Below are positions 45,333-53,964 of a DNA stretch of 64,000 nt, piece by piece (the first letter of the stretch is position 1; every line of letters begins with the position of its first letter). The notes beneath the pieces were generated by a model. That model was not told where the DNA came from. It saw only the letters and a program-made list of their open reading frames with translations, and ran no database searches. The stretch covers positions 310,001 to 374,000 of the forward strand of contig NZ_DATCTF010000010.1 in NCBI RefSeq assembly GCF_036568125.1, in the 5' to 3' direction. Origin of the DNA: Magnetovibrio sp. (GTDB taxonomy: Bacteria > Pseudomonadota > Alphaproteobacteria > Rhodospirillales > Magnetovibrionaceae). A program made the position numbers and the translations under genes.

Positions 45333-46433
45333 CTAACCATCCTCAAGATGAAGCAACATGGCAAGCCCCAACATGGATGCGACCCCAGATGGCGCCCATG
45401 CGGCCAGCGTCACGGGGATACTTTCCGAAAGTCCCAGCGCGAACACCACGTCCGAAAAAAAGTACAACACGAAACCCGTGAACACACCCGCGGCGATAAC
45501 GAAGGTCGTCGCGCCGCGCCGCGCATGGCGCAGGGTGAAGGTGGCGGCGATCAGCACCATGGCGCACATCAGCAACGGCGAGGCCAACAAGGCATGCCAC
45601 TGCAACCGGTGGCGGATGGCGGAAAACCCGGCATCTTCCAGGGTTTTGATGAATTCGGGCAATTTCCAAAACGACATGGTTTCGGGGGCGGCGAAATTGT
45701 CCTGAATTTTGGTCATGGTCAAATCGGTCTCAAGCCAATATTCGGACAGATGTTCCGGCGGGGCCTCGGGGGAATTGACCCAGGCGTCTTCCATACGCCA
45801 AAACCCGTCTCCCAGCACCGCACGTGCCGCATCGACGCGTCCGATGAAGGTGTCTTGGCCCTGAAACAGATAGGTGATGGTGTTTTGCAGTTCGACCCGC
45901 TCGCCTTGTTGCAGCAGGTTAACGGCGTGGACCACCGCGTGGCCTTCGGCGGTGCCTTGGCGCAACCACAAGCCGTTGTCGGAAATCGCCAAAACGCTTT
46001 TTTGCCCCTTAAGATGGATGGCCTCCATGGCCTGGAACCGCGCCAACGTCGCGGACGCCAGGGGATTGAATGCGGTGATCTTGAAGGCGCCCAGCAGTGC
46101 CGCCAGGATCAGCGCGGGCAACAGGAATTGCCACACCGAAATGCCGGCGGCGCGGGTGACGGCCAGTTCCTGGCTGCGCGACAACCGCCAGAACGCCGTC
46201 ATGCCGCCGAACAGCGCGGCGAACGGAAACAGCAATTGCCCCATGTGCGGCAGCTTCAGCAGCGCCATTTGCAAAACCACGAACAGCGTGACGTCCGGTT
46301 TGGACGACGCGCGGCGCAGCAGCTCGATGCTGTCGAGCAACAAGATCAACGTCAAAAGGCCTAAGAAAAAGCCCAGAAAGCTCATCAGGAAGTTGCGCCC
46401 GATATACAGCGACAAGGTGCCGGATAGTTTCAT
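45333..46433 (-). CDS. lptG: LPS export permease LptG
   Basis: The 366-residue protein has the LptF/LptG layout: three helices, a periplasmic jellyroll segment and three further helices. SLYIGRNFLMSFLGFFLGL and LSRSQELAVTRAAGISVWQF are typical. With LptF and LptB2 it extracts LPS from the inner membrane. It is 12 bases after lptF. Confidence 0.95.
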   Translation of the reverse strand: MKLSGTLSLYIGRNFLMSFLGFFLGLLTLILLLDSIELLRRASSKPDVTLFVVLQMALLKLPHMGQLLFPFAALFGGMTAFWRLSRSQELAVTRAAGISVWQFLLPALILAALLGAFKITAFNPLASATLARFQAMEAIHLKGQKSVLAISDNGLWLRQGTAEGHAVVHAVNLLQQGERVELQNTITYLFQGQDTFIGRVDAARAVLGDGFWRMEDAWVNSPEAPPEHLSEYWLETDLTMTKIQDNFAAPETMSFWKLPEFIKTLEDAGFSAIRHRLQWHALLASPLLMCAMVLIAATFTLRHARRGATTFVIAAGVFTGFVLYFFSDVVFALGLSESIPVTLAAWAPSGVASMLGLAMLLHLEDG

Positions 46434-46445
46434 CTCACCGCGTCC

Positions 46446-47582
46446 TCATGCCGGCGTGCCCGAACGGGGCACCGATGGGGAACGGGATACGCGGCCCATG
46501 AACAGGCGCGGCAGAAGCAAAACGATCAGTCCCAACGCGATGGGGGCGAGGGTGATGGCGTAAACGGCGGGAAACAACGCCTCGTTCTTTGCCGCGGCGT
46601 TGAGAATGGCGAGCATCGCGCCTTGGTATCCGGCCGCCAGCAAGACCGCAATGAACACCCGCTTGCCTTCACCGCGCCGGGTAAAGGCGCCGGAAATCAA
46701 CACGCTCAAGGCGATCATGGCGAAGCCCAGTGCGCTCCACGGAAAGGCCAGGCGGCGGTGGGTTTCGACTTTGTATTTGCCGATGCCGTTTTCATCCAAC
46801 CCGGTGGTGTCGAGGTTGTAAAGTTCCGACATCGAGCGTTCGCGCGGTTCGCGGTGACGGACCTCGCCTTGTTCGGTGGGCGGGTCGAGGTCGAGCACCG
46901 ACTGGTCGAAATACAAGATCGTCAGCTGTTTGTTGTCATTGGTGAATTCCTGGCGCGAACCGTTGAACATCACCACCCGTGCGCCATCGTCGTTTTCAAC
47001 CAGCGCACCGCGTTCCGCCAGCCACGTTTCGCTGCGCAGGTCGTTCTTTTCGATATGCGCCATGATGCCCAAAAGCTGGCCGTCGTCGGTGCGTTCACGG
47101 ACATAGACGGTGATGCCGCGCGACACGTCGTTGAAGGTGCCTTCGCGCAGCAGAACGTGGGAAAAGTTGTAACGTGCGTCCCATTTCAGCGCGCGAAACT
47201 GCGCGTAGGAGGTCGGCACGATGTAGGTGGACAGCAGATAACCGATGGCGACGATCACCAAGCTCAGCAAGATCGCGGGCTTGGCCAAGGCCATTTGTCC
47301 CAATCCGGCGGCGCGCATCACCACCAGTTCGCGGTCCATGATCATGCGGTGATAGGTAAAGGTGATGATGGCGAACAGGCTGACGGGCAAGATGATGGTC
47401 AGAAAGTTGGGCATCATCAACCCAGTCAGAAACACGAAGGTGCCCGCCGATAGACCGCTGTTGACGATCAGGTCGACGAAGCGCAGCGATTGGGTCAGCC
47501 ATACCACGCACGTCAGCGCCGACGCGACCAGTGCCAAGCCGACAAACAACTGCCAAAACATGTAGCGGGAGAGCCCCATCAT
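46446..47582 (-). CDS. lptF: LPS export permease LptF
   Basis: The 378-residue permease starts MMGLSRYMFWQLFVGLALVA and has MDRELVVMRAAGLGQMALAK, the cytoplasmic coupling segment, and the late helices HRRLAFPWSALGFAMIALSV. An open frame to 47693 adds residues with no family similarity. It is first in the lptF-lptG-lptD-surA-pdxA-rsmA-exporter series. Confidence 0.94.
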   Translation of the reverse strand: MMGLSRYMFWQLFVGLALVASALTCVVWLTQSLRFVDLIVNSGLSAGTFVFLTGLMMPNFLTIILPVSLFAIITFTYHRMIMDRELVVMRAAGLGQMALAKPAILLSLVIVAIGYLLSTYIVPTSYAQFRALKWDARYNFSHVLLREGTFNDVSRGITVYVRERTDDGQLLGIMAHIEKNDLRSETWLAERGALVENDDGARVVMFNGSRQEFTNDNKQLTILYFDQSVLDLDPPTEQGEVRHREPRERSMSELYNLDTTGLDENGIGKYKVETHRRLAFPWSALGFAMIALSVLISGAFTRRGEGKRVFIAVLLAAGYQGAMLAILNAAAKNEALFPAVYAITLAPIALGLIVLLLPRLFMGRVSRSPSVPRSGTPA

Positions 47583-47736
47583 ATTCGCTCGCTCGCCCCT
47601 TCGCGAAAACGTCTGTTGCGGTGTCCGGCCATGCCCCTGTACGGAGCGCGCGAGCCGAGCACGCAAAGTGCGTGAAAAGTGCGGCGAAATCAAGGAAAAC
47701 AGCCTGAAAAGGCTAAGATAATCGGGCGGGAGCGGC

Positions 47737-49152
47737 TTAACCTTTTGGCGGCAGGACCTTGCCGGGGTTGAGCAGGTTTTGCGGATCCAGCGCGGTTTTC
47801 AACGTGCGCATCAAATCCAGCTCGACTTCGGACTTAAAGCGCGCCATTTCACCGGTTTTCAGTTGGCCGACGCCATGCTCGGCGGAAAAGCTGCCGCCCA
47901 TGGAAACGACCAGATCGTGGACCTGTTCGTTGACCGCATGCCAGTGGCCGAGAAACTCGGCCTTGTCGGCGTTTTCGGGCTGGCTGAGGTTGAAATGGAT
48001 GTTGCCGTCGCCCAGGTGGCCGAATGCCACCACGCGCACGCCGGGGATCAACTTTTCCACCAGTTCGGACGCCCGCGCGATCATTTCGGCGGTTTTCGAG
48101 ACCGGAACCGCGACGTCATGCTTGATCGAGCCGCCTTCCTTTTTTTGCGCCTCGGGGATCGCTTCGCGGATTTTCCATAGACTTTCGGCTTGCGCGCCGC
48201 TTTGCGCGATCACCGCGTCTTCGATCACCATGTCTTCGAACGCGTCGCCTAAAACCTTTTCCATCAGCGCATCGAGGTCTGCTTGCGGGTCGGAACTGCC
48301 GAATTCCAACAACACGTAACAGCCGTGGCGCCCTTCCAGGGGGCTTTGCGTGCCTTCGATGTGCTTTTCGGCGATGGCGACGGAAAAGTCGCTCATGGCC
48401 TCGCACGCCATCAACACGTCGCCGGCGCGCCCGCGCGCCACCTGAAATAGGTTCAGGGCGTGATCGAACGACGCACAGCCGGCGAACGCCACCGATTTGC
48501 TCAACGGCTTGGGATAGAGCCGCAAAACCGCGCGGGTGATCAGGCCGAGTGTGCCTTCCGCGCCCAAAAACAGCTCTTTCAACTGATAGCCGGTGTTGTC
48601 CTTGCGCAGCGCGCGCAGGCCGTCCCACACCCGCCCGTCGGCCAACACCACCTCCAACCCCAGCACCAATTGGCGCGCATTGCCGTACCGCACCACATGC
48701 ACGCCGCCCGCATTGGTCGACAAATTACCGCCGATGCGACAGCTGCCTTCTGCGCCCAGACTTAAGGGAAAGTACGCGCCCGCATCCTCGGCTGCGCGCT
48801 GCACATCGGCCAAAATCGCACCCGCTTCGACCACCATGGTGAGGTTCACCGCGTCGATGGACACGATCTTGTTCATGCGTGAAAAATCGACGATCACCGC
48901 CCCGTCAGGCACGCCAGCGCCGACCAACCCGGTGTTGCCGCCATGGGCGATGGCGGGGGTGTTGTGGGCGGCGCATAGTTTAACGATTTCAGATACTTGT
49001 TCTGTATTGGCCGGTTTGACCAATGCCGGGGACGTGCCCTGATACAGGCCGCGTTCCTCGACCAGGTGTGGGGCCAAATCGGCCGCGTCGGTGATCACGC
49101 CGGTTTCGCCAAGCGCCTCCTTGAGGGCCTTGATCAAGGCGTCGGTGCTCAT
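47737..49152 (-). CDS. FAD-binding 2-hydroxyacid dehydrogenase (GlcD/D2HGDH-like)
   Basis: The 471-residue flavoprotein has the FAD-binding AHGGNTGLVGAGVPDGAVIV, LGAEGSCRIGGNLSTNAGGV and LFLGAEGTLGLITRAVLRLY. The closing GGSFSAEHGVGQLKTGEMAR is the substrate-side motif. It resembles D-2-hydroxyglutarate and D-lactate dehydrogenases. Which acid it oxidises is not clear. Its ATG overlaps the FkbM-methyltransferase stop by four bases. Confidence 0.9.
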   Translation of the reverse strand: MSTDALIKALKEALGETGVITDAADLAPHLVEERGLYQGTSPALVKPANTEQVSEIVKLCAAHNTPAIAHGGNTGLVGAGVPDGAVIVDFSRMNKIVSIDAVNLTMVVEAGAILADVQRAAEDAGAYFPLSLGAEGSCRIGGNLSTNAGGVHVVRYGNARQLVLGLEVVLADGRVWDGLRALRKDNTGYQLKELFLGAEGTLGLITRAVLRLYPKPLSKSVAFAGCASFDHALNLFQVARGRAGDVLMACEAMSDFSVAIAEKHIEGTQSPLEGRHGCYVLLEFGSSDPQADLDALMEKVLGDAFEDMVIEDAVIAQSGAQAESLWKIREAIPEAQKKEGGSIKHDVAVPVSKTAEMIARASELVEKLIPGVRVVAFGHLGDGNIHFNLSQPENADKAEFLGHWHAVNEQVHDLVVSMGGSFSAEHGVGQLKTGEMARFKSEVELDLMRTLKTALDPQNLLNPGKVLPPKG

Positions 49153-49928
49153 AGCGGCGAAGCCTTTTCACGCGGAACGAAGATGAAGTTGAAGACGTAA
49201 TCTGCGGGGCCCGGCGCATCGGTGTGGTGGGCTTTGGGGTCGAAACGGTCGCCGCTGTTGAGCACGCCGCGATGCAAAAACAGCATGCGATAGCCCAGGT
49301 CGGTGACGCGTTTGAGATCGTCTTCGATGGGCCGTCCGGTGTGTTGTTGTTCCATTTCGATCAGCAAGGTCGGGCGGTCGCGTTCGATCGCCGCGCGCGC
49401 CCCGTCGAGCACCGCCATTTCGTGGCCTTCGACGTCGATTTTCAAAAAGCCGATGTCGCGGATCGGTTCGTCGTCCAGGCGCCGGGTTTCGACGATCACT
49501 TCGCCGTAGCTGTCGCCGACCTTTTGGTGGTTGAGGCTGCCGCCTTGGTTCGAATAGGTGCCGCGCGCGGTCTTGGGGATGCGCAACGCGAACGACCCAG
49601 CTTGGTCGGACAACGCTGCGTGGTGCACGGTGGCCTTGGATCCGACCCCACCTTTGAGCACGTCGAACATCTTCGGGTTGGGCTCGTAAGCGTGCACATG
49701 CGCCGACAGACGTTCCAGCCAATAGGTGTAAACGCCCTTGTTCGCGCCCGCGTCCACGGATACGCGCTTGTGGTCGACCAAAAACGGCAAGATGCGCAAT
49801 TCCGCCTCGCCGCGCTTCAACTCACGGCGCGCGCGCACCACGTAATACAGCGACGGCGGTATCAAAACGCCGCGCAGCCGTTCCTCGAAAGACACCGGCG
49901 GCCGCCAGTTTTCAGCGGATGCGTTCAC
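49149..49928 (-). CDS. FkbM family methyltransferase
   Basis: The 259-residue SAM-dependent enzyme has the FkbM hallmarks SVDAGANKGVYTYWLERL, VHAYEPNPKMFDVLK, IGFLKIDVEGHEMAVLDGA and LLIEMEQQH. Members O-methylate sugars or other acceptors, often for surface glycans. The acceptor is unknown. It overlaps the start of the FAD oxidoreductase gene, so both come from one transcript. Confidence 0.88.
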   Translation of the reverse strand: MNASAENWRPPVSFEERLRGVLIPPSLYYVVRARRELKRGEAELRILPFLVDHKRVSVDAGANKGVYTYWLERLSAHVHAYEPNPKMFDVLKGGVGSKATVHHAALSDQAGSFALRIPKTARGTYSNQGGSLNHQKVGDSYGEVIVETRRLDDEPIRDIGFLKIDVEGHEMAVLDGARAAIERDRPTLLIEMEQQHTGRPIEDDLKRVTDLGYRMLFLHRGVLNSGDRFDPKAHHTDAPGPADYVFNFIFVPREKASPL

Positions 49929-50012
49929 AGTCCAACCCCTTAAATCCTAATGCGGCGCGGACCTTACCACGTTGGGGGGCTGGGACGGAAGATGCAGGAA
50001 TTATGAGCCAGT

Positions 50013-50100
50013 CCGTCATGAAGCACACGTACGTCGCTCCCGCACAGGCGGAAGCCTAGCTCATCCGCCGTCTGGGTTCCCGCCTGCGCGGGAATGACGG
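50013..50100. repeat. REP-like extragenic palindromic element
   Basis: GGGTTCCCGCCTGCGCGGGA (part of 50073-50100, continuing to ATGACGG) is the widespread proteobacterial REP-like sequence. A partial inverted copy, CCGTCAT then TCCCGCACAGGCGGAAGCC with an 18-base insertion, lies at 50013-50056. The pair forms a BIME-like arrangement. Confidence 0.7.
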
Positions 50101-50230
50101 AGGAGGGGGGGAACTAGCAAGGTCTCAGCAATCCTGATAACACGCACCATCCACCCCTTCATTTTTGATTTATTTATTGTAGAGCTGAGGGTCGCACACA
50201 CGGACGCAGGCCTTTGTTCAATTGCGCGTT

Positions 50231-50258
50231 TTGTGTGAGTGAGGTTATGTCTTACAAT
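50231..50258 (+). promoter_or_regulatory. Sigma70-type promoter of the response-regulator gene
   Basis: TTGTGT (50231-50236) and TACAAT (50253-50258) are 16 bases apart. It is the best promoter match upstream of the gene at 50381 and leaves a leader of about 115 bases. Confidence 0.5.
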
Positions 50259-50380
50259 ACCCTTCAGCCAAGTCCCCTTGGGACGCAAAGGCGTCTGGTT
50301 GTTGAACTCATAATGTGCTGGTTTTGGCGGGGCGTTGGCCGTTGAAGAAACACCGAAATAACAGTCAATTGTGAAGTTTA

Positions 50381-50869
50381 ATGCCCAAAACTGATTTTGA
50401 ATATGGCAACAAGAGCGTACTGGTGATCGAAGATGTTCCGTCGATGCGCCAGCTATTGGCGTTGCTGCTTCACGAAATCGGCTTTGATAAGGTCCTCACC
50501 TGCGAAGATGGTGCCGAGGCGTTGAAGTTGGTCGAATCCACCACCAGTGTCATTGATGTGATCGTCTGTGACTTGGAAATGCCCATCATCGGCGGCTTAG
50601 AGTTTATTCAAATGTTGCGTCACAATAAGCACAGCCAGCATGCCGGGGTGCCCGTCGTGGTGCTCACGGGGCATAGCGAGCAAGCAAATCTTCACAAAGC
50701 GGTGAAGCTAGGGATCAATTCATTCTTGGTGAAGCCTGTGAGCCGCAAGATTCTTGAAGAGCACATTCGACGGGCAATGACGCACGGGCAAATTGAACCG
50801 GATGTCCTCAGTAAAAAATCCCAAATCAAACGTAAAGGCTTTGAGGCGGTTAAGATTATTGAGGGCTGA
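50381..50869 (+). CDS. Single-domain (CheY-like) response regulator
   Basis: The 162-residue protein is one receiver domain plus a short basic tail. The acidic pair E17-D18 (VLVIEDVPSM), phosphoacceptor Asp64 (VCDLEMPIIGG), Thr in VVVLTGHSEQ and Lys in SFLVKPVSR are all present. No output domain or histidine kinase gene is nearby, so it probably signals through protein contact. It is a single-gene unit. Confidence 0.9.
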   Translation: MPKTDFEYGNKSVLVIEDVPSMRQLLALLLHEIGFDKVLTCEDGAEALKLVESTTSVIDVIVCDLEMPIIGGLEFIQMLRHNKHSQHAGVPVVVLTGHSEQANLHKAVKLGINSFLVKPVSRKILEEHIRRAMTHGQIEPDVLSKKSQIKRKGFEAVKIIEG

Positions 50870-50920
50870 ACGTAGGCCACTCGTGCTGCACGGCGTTTTG
50901 TCAAAACGCAGCCAAAAGCT

Positions 50921-51976
50921 CTAAATTTGAATGTTCCCGATGGGGTCGTGAGGTTTGGGCGGGCCGCCCGGGTTCTCGCCGTCTTTGGGGGCGCTGGCGC
51001 GTTCCAGGCGGTCGTTGATGGCGCGGCCCAGGCCGACGTTGGGGATCGGCACCACGGCGATGCCGCGAATGCCGGGCATGTCGAGCGCGCGCAGCATGGT
51101 GAACAGGTTCGCCGCCGCTTCCTTGAGGTCGCCGGTTTTGGACAGGTTGACTGCGGCGCGGCGCGGCATGTCGGGGCCGAAGGTGATCAGGCTTTCGCCC
51201 TTCATACGGTCTTCGGGTTTGACGTTGATGCGCAACGGGATCGATGGCGCGTAGTGGCTTTTGAGCTGGCCGGGAGCCTTGACGTCACCGCTGTCGTCGG
51301 TTTTGACGGGGCCGACCACGGCTTCGATGTCTTCCACCGCAATGCCGCCGGAGCGCAGCAGAACGGGCGCGTCGCCGGTGAGGTCAAGAATGGTGCTTTC
51401 CAGGCCGATGGGGCACGGGCCGCCGTCGATGATCAGGTTGAGGCCTTCGCGGTCTTTGAACTGCATCAAAATGTGGATCGCCTGGGTGGGGCTGACGTAG
51501 CCCGATTTGTTGGCGCTGGGCGCGGCGATGGGCACACCCGCTTCGTGCAGTAAGGCCTGGGCGATGGGGTGGGCGGGCACGCGCAGGGCGACGGTGTCGA
51601 GCCCCGCGGTGGCGGTCAGCGCCAGCGGGCCGTCGGGCTTGCGCTTCAACACCAATGTCAGCGCGCCGGGCCAAAAGGCGTGGGCGAGCTTTTGCGCCAT
51701 GTCGTTGAATTCGGCCAACTCAGCGGCTTGGAATTCGTCTTTCACATGCACGATCAAGGGGTTGAAGGTCGGACGGCCCTTGATTTCGAAGATCGTCGCC
51801 ACCGCTTTGGCGTTGGTGGCGTCTGCGCCGAGGCCGTAAACCGTTTCGGTGGGGAACGCGACCAAGCCGCCCGCGCGCAGGATTGCGCCGCCTTCTTGGG
51901 CGGCGGCCAGGGCGGCGGCGGGGCCTTCGGTCGCCTCGACAACCTTGAAATCGGGAAGTTCGATTGCTTCGTTCAT
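50921..51976 (-). CDS. L-threonylcarbamoyladenylate synthase (TsaC/Sua5 type)
   Basis: The 351-residue enzyme makes threonylcarbamoyl-AMP for the t6A modification of tRNA. The YrdC core shows GGLVAFPTETVYGLGADATN, KGRPTFNPLIVHV and GVPIAAPSANKSGYVSPTQA. The C-terminal Sua5 domain begins near SHYAPSIPLRI. ATG at 51976 is chosen because the further open frame has no similarity. It stands alone next to the 6S RNA candidate. Confidence 0.94.
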   Translation of the reverse strand: MNEAIELPDFKVVEATEGPAAALAAAQEGGAILRAGGLVAFPTETVYGLGADATNAKAVATIFEIKGRPTFNPLIVHVKDEFQAAELAEFNDMAQKLAHAFWPGALTLVLKRKPDGPLALTATAGLDTVALRVPAHPIAQALLHEAGVPIAAPSANKSGYVSPTQAIHILMQFKDREGLNLIIDGGPCPIGLESTILDLTGDAPVLLRSGGIAVEDIEAVVGPVKTDDSGDVKAPGQLKSHYAPSIPLRINVKPEDRMKGESLITFGPDMPRRAAVNLSKTGDLKEAAANLFTMLRALDMPGIRGIAVVPIPNVGLGRAINDRLERASAPKDGENPGGPPKPHDPIGNIQI

Positions 51977-52302
51977 GTGATCCACGGTCTCAACTGTGCG
52001 TTTCAGGTGGGGTTCTACGCGCAAAGTGGGGTCCGCGTCCAGACGCTTCAAGGTATTAAAGGCAGACGGGGTGTTCCGGGAGCACAAGGGACGCATAAGG
52101 AAAACCGCCGGGCGCTTGTTCCGGCGGCTTCCGTGTTTTTTCACTTATTCTGCGTTTGGATGAGGTCGCCCGGTTACCTGTCTTCGTTCGGGACCTCGGC
52201 TATGGCTTTCGCCACTGGTTCCAGCAATGGCCTAAATTGTCTGCAGCCCGTGCCGCGTCGTCACGATCCTCTGCCCAGGGGGCGGGTGATGGCCTATCCA
52301 GC
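51977..52302. other. Intergenic segment upstream of tsaC
   Basis: No convincing gene. CCGCCGG (52105-52111) and CCGGCGG (52121-52127) form a hairpin. TTTT follows on the minus strand, and TTTTTT lies eight bases beyond on the plus strand, so it may terminate in either direction. Confidence 0.5.
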
Positions 52303-52492
52303 AGTCACAGCACTGAGGTGCTGCGGCTTTGTCGCGGTATCGGGAACGTGTCCCCTGAACCGGTAAGAGGAATTGTGAACCCACCGTCCTAGGACCGTCA
52401 ACCGCTTGGCCGAGGAACATAGGCCGCTTGACATGCCGGGAGTCCTTAAACGGGTAGGTTTTGGGAGATTTTCCGGTCAGAGGTGCTGACGT
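52303..52492 (+). ncRNA. ssrS: Candidate 6S RNA
   Basis: GTCCCCTGAACCGGTA (52350-52365) closely matches the conserved 5' strand of the 6S central bubble. The apical part folds as AGGAC-GTCAA-GC-GGCC closed by GGCC-GC-TTGAC-GTCCT, followed by CCTTAAACGGG, as in other 6S RNAs. AACCCACC pairs with GGTAGGTT. The ends GTCA...GCAC and GTGCTGAC form a closing stem. The length of about 190 fits. 6S RNA binds sigma70-RNA polymerase in stationary phase. Confidence 0.6.
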
Positions 52493-53269
52493 TTAGCCCT
52501 GTTGCTTGCCCTTGGCGACAAAATGCGGGTTTTCGAAGCCCGGTTTGCCGTAGGTCAGCGGTTTGCCGTCCAGGTCGGTGACCGTTCCGCCCGCCGCGCG
52601 CAGCACCGCATGCCCGGCGGCCGTGTCCCATTCCATGGTGCGGCCCAGGCGCGGGTAGATGTCGGCGATGCCGCGTGCGATGACACAAAATTTCAGCGAA
52701 CTGCCGGCACTGGTTTCTTCACGGATGTCGTAGTCCTTGAGAAATTCATCCGTTTCGGGGCTTTTGTGGCTTTTGCTGACCAACGCGGTGAGCCCGCCCG
52801 GAGGCCACGCACGGCACGAAATCGGTTTCGGTCCGCTGCCCAAATCGGCGAACGCGCCGTGGGGGCTGCCCATATAGACATGCCCGGTGGCGGGGGTGTG
52901 GACCACGCCGACCACCGGCATGCCTAAGTTGATCAGGGCGATGTTGACGGTGAATTCGCCAGTTTTTTTGACGAATTCCTTGGTGCCGTCCAGGGGGTCG
53001 AGCAGCCAGAACGGGCCGTCGCCGATGGCCGGGACGTTGCCGTCGGAAAACGCTTCCTCGCCGATGATGGGGAACTCGGCGGTGATCTCTTCCTTGATGG
53101 CCTTAGTGATCAGGTCTTCGGCGCGGCGATCGGCGGCGGTGACGGGGGAATCGTCGCCCTTGTACTCGACCTCGAAATCGCTGTTGTAGACTTCCATGAT
53201 CTCCTTGCCGGCGCGCACCGCCATCAGGTGCAGGCTATCGAGCATGGAAAGCGGGATGTTGAGTATCAT
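52493..53269 (-). CDS. cysQ: 3'(2'),5'-bisphosphate nucleotidase CysQ
   Basis: The 258-residue member of the inositol-monophosphatase family hydrolyses 3'-phosphoadenosine 5'-phosphate from sulfate assimilation. Metal and substrate motifs are GEEAFSDG, WLLDPLDGTKEFVKKTGEFT and EWDTAAGHAVLRAAGG. It lies upstream of the 6S candidate on the opposite strand. Confidence 0.93.
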   Translation of the reverse strand: MILNIPLSMLDSLHLMAVRAGKEIMEVYNSDFEVEYKGDDSPVTAADRRAEDLITKAIKEEITAEFPIIGEEAFSDGNVPAIGDGPFWLLDPLDGTKEFVKKTGEFTVNIALINLGMPVVGVVHTPATGHVYMGSPHGAFADLGSGPKPISCRAWPPGGLTALVSKSHKSPETDEFLKDYDIREETSAGSSLKFCVIARGIADIYPRLGRTMEWDTAAGHAVLRAAGGTVTDLDGKPLTYGKPGFENPHFVAKGKQQG

Positions 53270-53334
53270 GGTGGCGGCCTCTGCACAGAATCATGAAAGA
53301 AGTGAACGCAGAGTAAGCGCAGGCTGGCTTCAGT

Positions 53335-53964
53335 TCAATGCTTCTCGGCAGGGATGTCTCGCCACGCGGCGCCGGTCTCGGCGGCGATGAAGCGCCAAGC
53401 TTTAAAACTATCCGACCAGTGTCCGGCGCCGAGACCGGCCTTGGCCTTGAGGTGGGCGAGAAACTGCGCCGGATCGGGCAATTGCGCCCACACGGACGGC
53501 AGAAACAGCGCGCGTCGGCCTTGGTCTTCGATGATCAGGCCGTCTTCGTTGACGCGCAGGTTGGCGATCAGGTCGGCCTGGTCAGTGAAGGTGAACGGTT
53601 CTGCGGGACTGAGTACGGACAGATGAATGTCGAGCTGATCGGCTTCGTCGCTTTGCAGCGGGGCAAAGCGCGGGTCCTTGAACGCGGCGCGAAAGGCGTT
53701 TTCGGCGACGTCGGTGGCCAGCGGCCGCCATGCTTCGGGCGATCCGATGCAACCGCGCAGCCGCCCGGCCTTGTTCAAGGTGACGAAGCATGCGCCGGTC
53801 TCGACCATTTCCGGGGGCAAGGTATCGAGAGCGGGCGATAACGGACCGTGGGCGCTAAGACCCTGCTCGATGGAATTCTTGGCGATCTGCAAAAACACAT
53901 CGCCGTGGGCGTCGAGCAATGCGCGGGTCTTGGCGGCGAAGTCGGTTTCTGAGGTGACGTTCAT
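53335..53964 (-). CDS. amrA: AmmeMemoRadiSam system protein A (AMMECR1 domain)
   Basis: The 209-residue AMMECR1-domain protein has ACFVTLNKAGRLRGCIGSPE, the family's most conserved block, plus AFKDPRFAPL and LDIHLSVLSP. The biochemical role is unknown. ATG at 53964 overlaps the amrB stop by four bases (ATGA), so the two are translationally coupled. The radical SAM partner is encoded divergently. Human AMMECR1 is a distant relative. Confidence 0.92.
   Translation of the reverse strand: MNVTSETDFAAKTRALLDAHGDVFLQIAKNSIEQGLSAHGPLSPALDTLPPEMVETGACFVTLNKAGRLRGCIGSPEAWRPLATDVAENAFRAAFKDPRFAPLQSDEADQLDIHLSVLSPAEPFTFTDQADLIANLRVNEDGLIIEDQGRRALFLPSVWAQLPDPAQFLAHLKAKAGLGAGHWSDSFKAWRFIAAETGAAWRDIPAEKH

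Larger units (their letters stand above)
49929..50380. other. Intergenic region with REP-like dyad and promoter
   Basis: No gene is seen in these 452 bases. The left part holds an extragenic palindromic element (50013-50100). The middle is AT-rich (around 50157-50183). The right part carries a promoter for the response regulator. Confidence 0.6.

Noticed and set aside
49149-50100. GGTTCGA-like strings suggesting a tRNA
   Set aside because: The string lies inside the FkbM coding region and no cloverleaf can be drawn around it.
50880-50920. GCGTTTTG-t-CAAAACGC palindrome as a terminator of the response regulator
   Set aside because: The stem closes on a loop of one base and no T-tract follows, so it is not a convincing terminator.
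52156-52392. 78-codon plus-strand frame between tsaC and cysQ
   Set aside because: It overlaps the start of the 6S RNA candidate, has no domain and no good ribosome binding site.
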